64,000 bases of DNA. Source: Peptoniphilus_A sp022767005 (GTDB taxonomy: Bacteria; Bacillota; Clostridia; Tissierellales; Peptoniphilaceae). The DNA lies in contig NZ_JBNPOJ010000007.1 of the NCBI RefSeq assembly GCF_050315115.1, forward strand, positions 43,315 through 107,314. The letters run 5' to 3'. Each line of letters starts with the position of its first letter. Position 1 is the stretch's first letter. Below are positions 9,067 through 20,250 of this stretch, piece after piece. Both the position numbers and the translations under genes were made by a program. The notes under the pieces were generated by a model. It worked only from the letters and a program-made list of their open reading frames with translations. It made no database searches and was not told where the DNA came from.

Positions 9067-9117
9067 TTGGGATTAAAATTTTTATAATCCTAAATGAAAA
9101 CTTAGAAGGAGGTAAAA

Positions 9118-10212
9118 ATGAAAATAACAAAAGTAAAATTAGGCATTTTGTCTGTACCATTACGTGTTCCCTTTAAGACAGCACTAAGATCTGTAAATAG
9201 TGTTGAAGACATAATAGTTGAGGTACATACAGATACTGGAGAAATAGGATATGGAGAAGCTCCACCAACTGGAGCAGTAACTGGCGAAACACAAGGATCA
9301 ATTATCGGTGCTTTTAAAGACCATATAATTAAAACAATAGTAGGTAGAGACATAGATGATTTTGAAAACTTGATGAAAGATATAAATTCATGCATAGTAA
9401 AAAATACAAGTGCAAAGGCAGCCTGTGACATTGCACTTTGGGATTTATATGGACAACTTCACAAAATACCCGTTTACAAATTAATGGGAGGATCTAGAAA
9501 TAAAATAGTAACAGACATAACAATTTCTGTAAACGATCCTGAAGAAATGGCAAGAGATGCCATAGATGCAGTAAAAAGAAAATACGACACTTTAAAAGTA
9601 AAGGTAGGAATAGATCCAAGGCTTGATGTAAAAAGACTTGAGGCCATAAGAAAAGCAATTGGTCCAAATGTAAGACTGAGAATAGATGCAAATCAAGCGT
9701 GGAAACCTAAGGAAGCAGTTAGAATTTTAGACTCAATGCAAGATAAGCAATTAGACATAGAATTAGTAGAACAGCCAGTAGAGGCTCATGATTATGAAGG
9801 ACTAAAATATGTAACGGATCACTCAATAGTACCAGTATTGGCAGACGAAAGTGTATTTTCGCCAAAAGATGCAATGACTATATTAAATATGAAGGCAGCA
9901 GATTTAATAAATATAAAACTAATGAAATGCGGAGGACTTTACAATGCATTGAAAATAATTAGCATGGCAGAAGTTTGCGGAGTAGAATGCATGATAGGAT
10001 GTATGCTAGAAGCAAAAATATCAGTAAACGCAGCTGTTCATTTAGCTTGTGCAAAACAAATAATAACAAAGATAGACTTAGATGGACCAGTGCTTTGTTC
10101 AGAAGACCCTATTGAGGGCGGAGCAATTTTCAATGAAAAAGAAGTTACCGTATCACAAGATATTGGACTTGGAATAAAATCTGTAGAGGGCATAAAATAC
10201 TTAGATATTTAA
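9118..10212 (+). CDS. Dipeptide epimerase (L-Ala-D/L-Glu epimerase type), enolase superfamily
   Basis: Member of the mandelate racemase/muconate lactonising family, most like L-Ala-D/L-Glu epimerases (YkfB/YcjG) that act on peptides released from murein. The catalytic lysine of the KVK motif is at 160-162. Metal ligands are Asp190 (RIDANQAW), Glu218 (VEQP) and Asp243 (LADES), and the second catalytic lysine is near 267 (INIKLMKCGG). The length of 364 is normal. AAGGAGG precedes the ATG. It is first in an operon with a membrane protein and a beta-lactamase-fold hydrolase, which suits recovery of peptides. Exact substrate specificity cannot be read from the sequence. Confidence 0.85.
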   Translation: MKITKVKLGILSVPLRVPFKTALRSVNSVEDIIVEVHTDTGEIGYGEAPPTGAVTGETQGSIIGAFKDHIIKTIVGRDIDDFENLMKDINSCIVKNTSAKAACDIALWDLYGQLHKIPVYKLMGGSRNKIVTDITISVNDPEEMARDAIDAVKRKYDTLKVKVGIDPRLDVKRLEAIRKAIGPNVRLRIDANQAWKPKEAVRILDSMQDKQLDIELVEQPVEAHDYEGLKYVTDHSIVPVLADESVFSPKDAMTILNMKAADLINIKLMKCGGLYNALKIISMAEVCGVECMIGCMLEAKISVNAAVHLACAKQIITKIDLDGPVLCSEDPIEGGAIFNEKEVTVSQDIGLGIKSVEGIKYLDI

Positions 10213-10255
10213 AATTTTTAAAATAATGTAGAAATAAAATAGAGAGGAGAAAATT

Positions 10256-11437
10256 ATGGTAATAACTAATGGATTTACTTATATAGCATTTCTAATGTTC
10301 ATAGCAGGTGCATTACTAGCATTAGAAAAATACACAAAATGGAAAATATTTAACGTAGTTCCACCACTAGTATTCATTTATGTGCTAAATATGATTTTCT
10401 GTACAATGGGACTATACTCATCAGAAGAATGTTCCAAGGCATACTCAGCATTAAAAAATAATTTACTTTATGCAATGATTTTCGTAATGTTGCTTCGTTG
10501 TGATTTTAGAAAACTAGCAAAACTCGGTGGAAGAATGGTTGCAATATTTTTAGGATGTTCGTTAACACTCTTTATAGGTTTTGTAGTTGGATATCCAATA
10601 TTCAAGCATACATTAGGAACAGATACATGGGCAGCAGTAGCGGCACTATTCGCATCTTGGGTTGGCGGATCAGCAAACATGGCAGCAATGCAAGCTGCAT
10701 TACCAGTAGATGCTGGAGCTTACTCTTGTGCTTTAGCACTTGATACAGTATGTTATTCTCTATGGATTGCACTACTATTACTTGCAGTAAGATATGCACC
10801 AAAATGGAATAAATCAACAAAAGCAGACACATCAAAATTACAAGCAATAGCAGATGCAGCAGCAGCGGAAGTATCAAAGGACAAAAAAGTTGCTAACTCA
10901 GCAGATTGGATTTTCTTAATAGGTCTATCACTAATAGTATCCGCATTATCTCAATTAGTTGGATCAAAATTATCAGATGCCTTTACAAATATGGGACTGG
11001 CAATGTTCGACAAAGGAACAATCACAACATTATTCGTTACAATATTGGGACTTGTTTGTGCATTATCACCAATAGGAAAATTGCCAGCAGTAGAAGAATT
11101 ATCAAACGTATATCTATACGCAGTAGTATCATTATTAGCTTCAACAGCATCAGTAGTTGACTTGATTTCTGCTCCAATGTGGATAGTATATGGATTGTTC
11201 ATCCTTGCAGTTCACGTAATACTTATGTATGTATTTTCAAAAATTTTTCACTGGGATTTATGTATGGTATCCACAGCATCACTTGCAAACATAGGCGGCT
11301 CAGCATCAGCTCCAATAGTTGCCAGTGCTTATGACGCATCTTATGCAGGTATAGGAGTATTAATGGGAGTACTGGGAGCTGCACTTGGAAACTTCTTTGG
11401 TATAGGAATGGGACAAATATTAAAGCTTTTAAGCTAA
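10256..11437 (+). CDS. DUF819 family integral membrane protein (YjcL-like)
   Basis: A 393-residue protein with about ten hydrophobic segments and a charged loop near residues 180-215. Glycine-rich membrane stretches around WVGGSANMAAMQAA and ANIGGSASAPIV have the repeated look of the DUF819 family, whose transport function is unproven. It lies 43 bases after the epimerase with its own ribosome site (GAGAGGAG). The same pairing of DUF819 with dipeptide epimerases suggests uptake or export of the peptide or its product; that is inference. Confidence 0.8.
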   Translation: MVITNGFTYIAFLMFIAGALLALEKYTKWKIFNVVPPLVFIYVLNMIFCTMGLYSSEECSKAYSALKNNLLYAMIFVMLLRCDFRKLAKLGGRMVAIFLGCSLTLFIGFVVGYPIFKHTLGTDTWAAVAALFASWVGGSANMAAMQAALPVDAGAYSCALALDTVCYSLWIALLLLAVRYAPKWNKSTKADTSKLQAIADAAAAEVSKDKKVANSADWIFLIGLSLIVSALSQLVGSKLSDAFTNMGLAMFDKGTITTLFVTILGLVCALSPIGKLPAVEELSNVYLYAVVSLLASTASVVDLISAPMWIVYGLFILAVHVILMYVFSKIFHWDLCMVSTASLANIGGSASAPIVASAYDASYAGIGVLMGVLGAALGNFFGIGMGQILKLLS

Positions 11438-11462
11438 GTTTAATAGAAAAGAAAACAATGAT

Positions 11463-12251
11463 ATGATAAACTATAATAAATTAAAGGATGAAATAGAAAA
11501 TATTGTAAATGAAAGCTTTTTTAATGTTTCTGTAAGTTTTTATGACTTAGATAGTGGAGAAAATTTTTCTGTTGGAGGCGATAAACAAATGCCTTCAGCA
11601 AGTATGATAAAACTTTTAATAATGCTTACTCTTCTAAAAAATGTTGAAGAAGGAAAAATTTCACTTGATGAAAAAATAAAGCTTGAGAAAGAAAAAAGAG
11701 TGGAAGGATCTGGAATATTAAAGGAGCTTTCCTGCGACCATTTATTTTCTATAAGAGAGCTTTTGACGCTTATGATAATAATAAGCGACAACTTTTCAAC
11801 AAATATTTTGATTGAAAAAATTGGGATGGACGAAATAAATAACACGGGTAAAATTTTCGGACTTAAAAAAACAACACTCCAAAGAAATATGATGGATTTA
11901 GACGCTAAAGAAAGAGGACTCGACAATTACACCTCTTCAGATGATATTTTGAAAATTCTAAAAAGTATTTATGAAAAAAGTTTTTTAAGCGAAGATATGT
12001 CTAAGCTTGCTCTCGATATTCTTTTGAAACAACAAGAAAGAGATAGATTGCAAAGATATCTAAAAGAAAATTTAAAAATTGCAAATAAGAGCGGGGACTT
12101 AGATAATTTGGAAAATGACGGAGGTATATTTTTTACAGAAAATAAAAATTATATTCTCGTGATTTTAGTAAACCAAGCAAAGTCAAATATTCTTGCAAAA
12201 GAATTAATTGGTAAAATATCTCTAAAAATTTATAATAAAATTGGAGTATAA
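11463..12251 (+). CDS. Serine hydrolase of the class A beta-lactamase fold
   Basis: A 262-residue protein with the three penicillin-recognising motifs: Ser47-x-x-Lys50 (SMIK), SDN at 108-110 and KSG at 209-211. The omega-loop region (MMDLDAKERGLDN) does not show the Glu166-x-x-Leu-Asn motif of true class A beta-lactamases. No signal peptide or lipobox is seen, so it may be cytosolic. Its place after a dipeptide epimerase and a DUF819 transporter points to peptide or murein-fragment hydrolysis rather than antibiotic resistance. Assignment to the fold is confident; the activity is not known. Confidence 0.75.
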   Translation: MINYNKLKDEIENIVNESFFNVSVSFYDLDSGENFSVGGDKQMPSASMIKLLIMLTLLKNVEEGKISLDEKIKLEKEKRVEGSGILKELSCDHLFSIRELLTLMIIISDNFSTNILIEKIGMDEINNTGKIFGLKKTTLQRNMMDLDAKERGLDNYTSSDDILKILKSIYEKSFLSEDMSKLALDILLKQQERDRLQRYLKENLKIANKSGDLDNLENDGGIFFTENKNYILVILVNQAKSNILAKELIGKISLKIYNKIGV

Positions 12252-12252
12252 G

Positions 12253-12555
12253 ATGAAAAACACATTATATCTCACAGGAGAAGCTAGGACAAATTCAGAC
12301 AATGCCATTACAAAAATTTATGGGATTTTTTATATGGCTTTTGAAATTAAAGAAAATGGAGATATTATCAATATGGACAGTAATGCTACTCTTACACTTA
12401 CACGTGATTTTATAAGGGGAATCTTTATTGGCAAAAATATTACTGATGAAGATTTAATCACAAAGGAAATTTTAGAAAGATACAACGCTTCTTCTACTAA
12501 GGCAATAATTACAGCTTATAAAGACGCCTTGCAGAGATATAAAAAATTAAGATAA
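12253..12555 (+). CDS. DUF3870 domain protein
   Basis: A protein of 100 residues matching the DUF3870 pattern: N-terminal LTGEA, a tract of conserved TLTLTRDFIRGIF, and a C-terminal KAIITAYKDALQRY. The ATG at 12253 is preferred to the upstream TTG because GGAG lies 7 bases before it. It follows the hydrolase gene without a gap and is the last gene of the operon. The function of the family is unknown. Confidence 0.75.
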   Translation: MKNTLYLTGEARTNSDNAITKIYGIFYMAFEIKENGDIINMDSNATLTLTRDFIRGIFIGKNITDEDLITKEILERYNASSTKAIITAYKDALQRYKKLR

Positions 12556-12556
12556 T

Positions 12557-12590
12557 ACTATGCCCTCTACTTATCGTAGAGGGTATATTT
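12557..12590 (+). terminator. Hairpin after the epimerase operon
   Basis: ATGCCCTCTAC and GTAGAGGGTAT form an 11-base perfect stem with a 5-base loop, just after the DUF3870 stop. The T run is weak. Confidence 0.65.
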
Positions 12591-12635
12591 GTAGGATATA
12601 TTTTCTATTTTTCACAAACACTATTTACAAAGAGT

Positions 12636-12672
12636 CAAAAAAGACGAGGATAATAAACCTCGCCTTTTTTTG
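12636..12672. terminator. Bidirectional terminator between converging operons
   Basis: GACGAGG (12643-12649) and CCTCGCC (12658-12664) form a GC-rich stem flanked by A and T runs on both sides. It can stop the epimerase operon and the converging SLH gene. Confidence 0.85.
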
Positions 12673-12703
12673 GACTTTTGATAAATAAAATTTTTCACAA
12701 TTT

Positions 12704-14086
12704 CTATTTTTCAATAAAAACTAAATCTCCATTTTCAATAACTGTCTTTGCCATTACTTCTTTATTGTCTCTCATTTCTTTTGTTGTTGTGAGAGTATAA
12801 ACTACAATTGGTTTTAAAATTTTAATATCTTTAAATTGTGCGTCGAATCCTTCGACATCTTTATTTAATTTTATTATAAAACCATCCTTTGTTTTTTCAA
12901 CTGTGTAGAATTTTTTATCTAATGTGCTTTTCTTGTATTTTGGAGTTGCTCCTGTTGTTGTATCTAATGATTTATCTTCGTAGTTTTCTTTTGTTACGTA
13001 ATTTATTTTTATATTTAAGTTTTTGTCATCTGCTGTTACTGATTTTGATTTTATTTCAATTTTATCATCTTTTAAAACAGGGTATTCTTTGTTGTGAGAT
13101 GCTTTAAAAGTTCTTTCTCCAATTACATGCCAATCCACTACAAAGTTTTTAACTTTATCTGCAAGTCCGCCAACTAATACATCTTTCTTTTTATGAAGTT
13201 TAGGTAAAAGATCTCTTAATTCCTTTTCTTCTTCTTTAGTAAGCGTATCTTTTTTAACTAATTCATTTGCTCTATCCATTACTTTATTTAATTCTTTAAG
13301 AGCAACATCTTTTTTGTCGATTCTTCCTGAGAAACCATCATCCCCTGCAAATTTATCTATTGCCTCAAGTGCTTTATCTTTTTCTAGGTTTTCAAGATAG
13401 TTTTTAATATTTTCCTTTACAACTTTGATGTCCAATTCTTTGTTGTCTTGTTTGTCTTTAATTTCTTTAGCTTCTTTTGGATTTAAAGTATTGTAAACTA
13501 AAATGAAAGCATCTTTTCTAGGGATTTCCTTGTTAAAATCTTTTTCTGTAATTTCATCCGTTAAGATTTTTTCTTCCCTTGCCCAATCAATCCATGATGT
13601 TGGCCACTTTGCACTTTCTACCATCTTTTTATCTAGGTCAGCTTTTTTTAGTACCACTAAAATTTTCATGGCTTCTGAATATGTTATTTTATCATTTGGC
13701 TTAAAAGTCTTGTCAGGATATCCTGCAATTAATGCTACTTCTTTATTGTTTTTAAGTTCTGTTCCTAGAGAAATTATTCCATTTGCCCAGAAATCTTTTT
13801 TAACATCTTTAAATGGATTTTCTTTTTCATTTAACGCTTTTGCTTTATCTTCCTCTTTTAGCATATAAACTACAAGTTTTGTAAGCTCTGCTCTTGTTAG
13901 AGTTCTGTCAAGATGAAGTTTATTGTCTTCATATCCTGCGATATATTTATCCTTTTGAAGCAGTTCAATTTTTTCTTCTACATTTTTTGCATCAGCTATC
14001 TTTGGAAGTGAATAGGCAAATACATTTGATACATTTGCAGCTACAAGTCCAAAAGATAGACAAGTTATTGCTAATTTTTTTTTCAT
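12704..14086 (-). CDS. Secreted SLH-domain surface protein
   Basis: The start at 14086 (MKKKLAIT) is chosen because GGAGAG lies 4 bases before it. A signal peptide ends near VFAYS. S-layer homology repeats follow: an RTLTRAELTKLVVYML repeat, then a GYPDKTFKPNDKITYSEAMKIL repeat, and a weaker third one ending near DAFILVYN. SLH domains anchor proteins to pyruvylated wall polymer. The C-terminal half is charged and helical, then turns beta-rich, and shows no known enzyme motif. It probably acts at the cell surface, and its role is unknown. Confidence 0.8.
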   Translation of the reverse strand: MKKKLAITCLSFGLVAANVSNVFAYSLPKIADAKNVEEKIELLQKDKYIAGYEDNKLHLDRTLTRAELTKLVVYMLKEEDKAKALNEKENPFKDVKKDFWANGIISLGTELKNNKEVALIAGYPDKTFKPNDKITYSEAMKILVVLKKADLDKKMVESAKWPTSWIDWAREEKILTDEITEKDFNKEIPRKDAFILVYNTLNPKEAKEIKDKQDNKELDIKVVKENIKNYLENLEKDKALEAIDKFAGDDGFSGRIDKKDVALKELNKVMDRANELVKKDTLTKEEEKELRDLLPKLHKKKDVLVGGLADKVKNFVVDWHVIGERTFKASHNKEYPVLKDDKIEIKSKSVTADDKNLNIKINYVTKENYEDKSLDTTTGATPKYKKSTLDKKFYTVEKTKDGFIIKLNKDVEGFDAQFKDIKILKPIVVYTLTTTKEMRDNKEVMAKTVIENGDLVFIEK

Positions 14087-14386
14087 AATTCTCTCCATAA
14101 ATTAATAAATTCAAATATATTATACATTTGAAAGTTGTTGAGAATTTATAAAATATTACGATAAAATTTATATTTTTAGAGAAACCTTAAAAAATTGCGA
14201 CTTCTCTTTTTTTAATAGATTTATATTTTTTCAATTAAATGCCAAATGTTATAATGTTTTAAGGATTTTTGCCATTTTTACTTTAACTAAATTTAAGACA
14301 TTTAATATTAAGGCTTTTCATTTATTGCATACTGAATTTTCGTCTAATTTAAGATTAATTTTTAAATCTTACCCATCCTAGTTTCT
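14087..14386. other. Intergenic region upstream of the SLH gene
   Basis: About 300 AT-rich bases. A TGTATAAT sequence near 14120-14130 on the minus strand could be an extended -10 for the SLH gene. Nothing else is recognised. Confidence 0.3.
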
Positions 14387-15324
14387 TTACAAATGATTTC
14401 TAAAAGCCCTTTTGATAACAATAACTTTATCTATTACTTCATTTATAAGTTCGTCATAGTTTTCGTGATTATCAAAATCTAATCCGCTAATATAATAGAT
14501 AATTCTGGAGGCCTTTTTATTATCTAACCTTTGCCAATCCATGTTAAATCCTAATTCATTTTCTATTTCTTCAGATACTGAGTATAAACTATCAAAAAGT
14601 TCCTTATTATCATTAATGTAAACTTCTATGCCTATACTATTTGTTTTATTTACCAATGTAATTGAAATATGTGCTTCACTTATGCCAAGAGCAACATCAT
14701 ACCAATGATCTGTTGTTGCTTTTCTTACATTAAAGGGCTTATTTCTTGAAATTAAAACTTCATTAAATCTATTCCAGAAATTCAACCTTTCAGCCTGTGA
14801 TTTGCTTAACTCTCTATTGTCAACACTTGCGTTTGTTGTTTTTACAAAATCATTAGGTTTTTCTATAATCACAAATTTAGGCGCTGGCAAAGAATCTCCA
14901 ATCCTATATGCACGAATTTCCATTAAGAAAAACGAAACATCTTTAGTCGTCTTATTGTTTAACCACTCTATTGCACTTCTGTGTTCTTCTCTTGCTTCTT
15001 TAACTATCCAAACCACAACATTAGCATCTAAGCCAGATGCGTATGTTATTATTTTACCTAAATGGTCATGGTTTGTAGCTTCCAATTGGTTTTCAATAAT
15101 TACTTTAATACCCGTAGTTTCATCTTTTGCAACTAAATCACAGCGATAAGAACCAACAAAGACTTCTTTATTTATATCTGTCAACGTTAATCCTATTTCA
15201 TCACCTAGCATCTCAATATTTTCTTCTTTTGATAACCATTCTGAAAATCATATTGCTCATGTTTCCAGAGTTCTCTAATATCAACTTCTTCTAATTTTCC
15301 TAATCTCAATTTATTCACCATCAT
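14387..15324 (-). pseudogene. DUF4268 (PD-(D/E)XK-like) gene with a one-base frameshift
   Basis: The long frame (14387-15211) carries a nuclease-like domain (CDLVAKDE, then IIENQLE) and a C-terminal DUF4268 region. The family N-terminus is present upstream in another frame: ATG at 15324, reading LGKLEEVDIRELWKHEQYDF. The two parts join in family order only if one T is added in the TTTT run at 15244-15247 (minus-strand GATTTTCAG). With that T the protein would have about 312 residues; as written it stops after 38 codons. The gene lies downstream of the type I R-M operon. DUF4268 proteins are often found near R-M genes. It could be a pseudogene, a phase-off state or a sequencing error. Confidence 0.7.
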
Positions 15325-15364
15325 ATCAAAATCAACTCATCTTTAAAAGAAAATTAAAATCTAA

Positions 15365-18300
15365 TTATATTCCAACAAAAACTTCTACAATTTTTCTTAT
15401 TTTTTCTAGCACAAATTCTTTTTTCTTTTCCCTAGCACCATGCCTGCGTGAAGTCGGCGGAATGATTCGATCAAGCTCATCTCCCGCATATTCTACATAG
15501 CCTTTACTAATGGATTTTTCTATAAAACGCTTTGAATCTTCTTTTAAACTTTCTTCATCAACTAAAGATATAATTTTATTCTCTTTCTCTTTCTTTGCAA
15601 ATCTATAAAAGGATTCAAGAATGTCATCAGTGTTTTTTAGTTCAGACAATCTTGTGTTATTTATAAAATCCATAATCAACTCTTCTTTTGCCCTTGTGCC
15701 AAGGCTTGACCTGATTACCCTGCGAACTTCTGCTTTTAAACTTTCCACATTATCATTTTCTTTTGACTTTTCCAATATTAAAGCCAAAATATAATCCAGA
15801 TTTATCTCATCTGTTTTAAGCAAATCAATTTGAAATTCAACATCAGAAAAATCAATTTTATCGCCTTGTGGATTTTCATTGCCCCTTGAATTTAAAATGC
15901 CTTCCCTAATGTCAACATAGACGCTTTTCATATCCTGCATCTGTCTGTCTGAGATGATTTTTTCAAAGTTTTCAAACTCATCAAAATTCTTCAGAATGTT
16001 CTCAGATTTCAATAACTCACCAAAAAGTTTTACAAATTCTTTTTTATCAGCTTCCAATATAATTTCTGTAGGTTCAGGAAATTTAGATATAATTTCATTA
16101 CAAATATCTATATAACCCTTGACTACATTGCCAGTTTCTTCATCTTTGAAACCATAAATGTACTCTTCATAGCTCTTTTCTAAAATAATGTTTACACTGT
16201 TTTCATCGCCAAAGATTTTGATTGCATCTTGAGTAGCTTTTTCTAAATCTCTAAAACAAACAATATTGCCAAATGTTTTTACCTTGTTAAGTATGCGGTT
16301 AGTTCTTGAAAAAGCTTGAATAAGACCATGATATCTCAAATTTTTATCTACAAATAATGTATTTAATGTAGGCGCATCAAAGCCTGTCAAAAACATTCCC
16401 ACTACTATTAGCAAATCAACTTTCTTATCTTTTACTTTAAGAGACAAATCCTTATAGTAATTTTGAAATTCATTCCCATTAGTAGAAAAATTAGTTTTGA
16501 AGTAACTATTATAATCAGCAATTGCCTTATCCAAAAATTCTTTTGCCGTCATCTCCATAGCTGAAACATCAAAATCCTCTTCTGCTATCTCTCCAATTGC
16601 CCTTTGTTCCTCATTAGGTGCAAAACTAAAAATTGTAGCTATTTTTAATCTTTTATCTTCGGGTAAACTGCTCTGTTGTCTTTCAAACTCTTCATAATAT
16701 AACTTTGCCGCTTCAATACTTTGTACAGCAAACATTGCATTAAAACCATTGAGCCTTCTATGCTTCAAGTCATAAAACTCATTGCGATGTGTTTTCGTAT
16801 TAAATACCTTGAGAATATGTTTTGTAATCTCACTTATTCGCTGCGGATGGAGTAGCATTTTATTTTCCAATTTAGCTAATTTCTTCTCATCTTCTTCTTT
16901 CTCCGCAGTTCTAAATTTCGGTGTAATATTATTATAATCCACTTTGAATTTTAAAACTTTGCCATCACGAATGGCATCCGTAATAACATAGCTGTGCAGT
17001 TGCGCTCCAAAAATACTTGCTGTTGTATCTCCACCAAGAGAATTTTCTGGAAAAATTGGCGTTCCTGTAAATCCAAATTGGTAATATTTTTTAAATGACT
17101 TCCTTATATTTTTCTGTGCCTCTCCAAACTGAGAGCGATGACATTCATCAAATATAAGAACACAATGTTTATCATAAATTTCATGGTCAGGATTTTTCTT
17201 AACAAATTCATTTAGTTTTTGTATTGTAGTAACTACAATCCTATTGTCATATTTTTCAATGCACCTTTTAAGTTCCTTTGTATCTTTACTTCCATTCACA
17301 CTGTCTGGCTGAAATCTTTGATACTCTTTCATTGTTTGGTAGTCTAAGTCTTTTCTATCTACAACAAAAAACACCTTATCGATGAAATCAAGAGATGTAG
17401 CAAGCCTTGCCGCCTTAAAGGATGTCAAAGTCTTTCCAGAACCTGTTGTGTGCCAAATAAAACCTCCAGCTTCTGGTCTGCCGGCTTTTTTCGCCTCATA
17501 ACTTGATTTTATCTTCCACAAAATTCGTTCAGTCGCCGCTATTTGATAGGGTCTCATAATAAGAAGAGTATTGTTGACATCAAATACACAATATTTTGTA
17601 AGCACTTCAAGAATGACACGCTTTTCAAAAAAAGTTTTAGTGAAGTCCTCTAAATCACAAATCGCCTTGTTTTTAGCATCTGCCCATTCACAAGTAAACT
17701 CATAATTATTTTTATTCTGTGCTGTTGTATTGGCAAAATATCTAGTATAAGTTCCATTAGAGATGACAAATATCTGAACATACTTATATAAGGAATTATC
17801 ACTGTTAAAACTTTCCTTGCTGTATCTGTGGATTTGGTTAAAGGCCTCATGCAAATTTACGCCTCTTTTTTTAAGCTCAATATGAACGAGGGGCAAACCA
17901 TTTACTAAAATAGTAACATCATAACGATTTCGATTTTTCCCTTCGCCACTTACCTGATTAGTAACCTGCAAAAAATTGTTGTGAATATTTTTCTTATCGA
18001 TGATCTTAATATTTTGCAAATGTCCATCATCAAATATAAAATCATAGACATGATCTTCCTGCACCTTTCGAGTTTTTTCAATCATACCATCACTTGGAGC
18101 ATCTAAATATTCAAGTAAAAATCTGCTCCACTCTTCACCTGAAAAAGATACATTATTTAATCTTTGAATTTGAATTTTTAAATTAGCATATAATTCATCC
18201 TTTGACTTTACAATTAGCCTCTCATACCCTTGAGAAACTAAATTTTCAATCAATTGGCTTTCAAGTTCAGCTTCACTTTGATAGGCAGTTTCTCTAACTT

Positions 18301-18388
18301 GAAGGTCTTTTTTAAAATTAGCTAAAATAATTCCGCCAGTCATTTCGGCAATTGTAGATGTATTATAATTTACTTTATTTTCTGACAT
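15365..18388 (-). CDS. hsdR: Type I restriction enzyme R subunit
   Basis: Motor and nuclease subunit of a type I R-M complex, 1007 residues. An N-terminal nuclease core is visible near residues 150-170 (YDVTILVNGLPLVHIELKKR). The SF2 motor has Walker A HTTGSGKT near 311 and DECH near 413, and the second RecA domain carries FLTGFDAPTLNTLFVDK and QAFSRTNR. A C-terminal helical region binds the M2S core. The start has AAGGAG 8 bases upstream. It is the last gene in hsdM-hsdS-hsdR. Because hsdM is interrupted by the ICE, the complex can act only if a methyltransferase is supplied elsewhere. Confidence 0.95.
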   Translation of the reverse strand: MSENKVNYNTSTIAEMTGGIILANFKKDLQVRETAYQSEAELESQLIENLVSQGYERLIVKSKDELYANLKIQIQRLNNVSFSGEEWSRFLLEYLDAPSDGMIEKTRKVQEDHVYDFIFDDGHLQNIKIIDKKNIHNNFLQVTNQVSGEGKNRNRYDVTILVNGLPLVHIELKKRGVNLHEAFNQIHRYSKESFNSDNSLYKYVQIFVISNGTYTRYFANTTAQNKNNYEFTCEWADAKNKAICDLEDFTKTFFEKRVILEVLTKYCVFDVNNTLLIMRPYQIAATERILWKIKSSYEAKKAGRPEAGGFIWHTTGSGKTLTSFKAARLATSLDFIDKVFFVVDRKDLDYQTMKEYQRFQPDSVNGSKDTKELKRCIEKYDNRIVVTTIQKLNEFVKKNPDHEIYDKHCVLIFDECHRSQFGEAQKNIRKSFKKYYQFGFTGTPIFPENSLGGDTTASIFGAQLHSYVITDAIRDGKVLKFKVDYNNITPKFRTAEKEEDEKKLAKLENKMLLHPQRISEITKHILKVFNTKTHRNEFYDLKHRRLNGFNAMFAVQSIEAAKLYYEEFERQQSSLPEDKRLKIATIFSFAPNEEQRAIGEIAEEDFDVSAMEMTAKEFLDKAIADYNSYFKTNFSTNGNEFQNYYKDLSLKVKDKKVDLLIVVGMFLTGFDAPTLNTLFVDKNLRYHGLIQAFSRTNRILNKVKTFGNIVCFRDLEKATQDAIKIFGDENSVNIILEKSYEEYIYGFKDEETGNVVKGYIDICNEIISKFPEPTEIILEADKKEFVKLFGELLKSENILKNFDEFENFEKIISDRQMQDMKSVYVDIREGILNSRGNENPQGDKIDFSDVEFQIDLLKTDEINLDYILALILEKSKENDNVESLKAEVRRVIRSSLGTRAKEELIMDFINNTRLSELKNTDDILESFYRFAKKEKENKIISLVDEESLKEDSKRFIEKSISKGYVEYAGDELDRIIPPTSRRHGAREKKKEFVLEKIRKIVEVFVGI

Positions 18389-18422
18389 CTAAATTACTCC
18401 TTCCATTTGTATCATATAGTTA

Positions 18423-20242
<1,820 letters not shown>

Positions 20243-20250
<8 letters not shown>

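Noticed and set aside
11463..12251. A true class A beta-lactamase resistance gene
   Set aside because: It has SxxK, SDN and KSG, but no Glu166 motif and no signal peptide; the operon context favours peptide metabolism.
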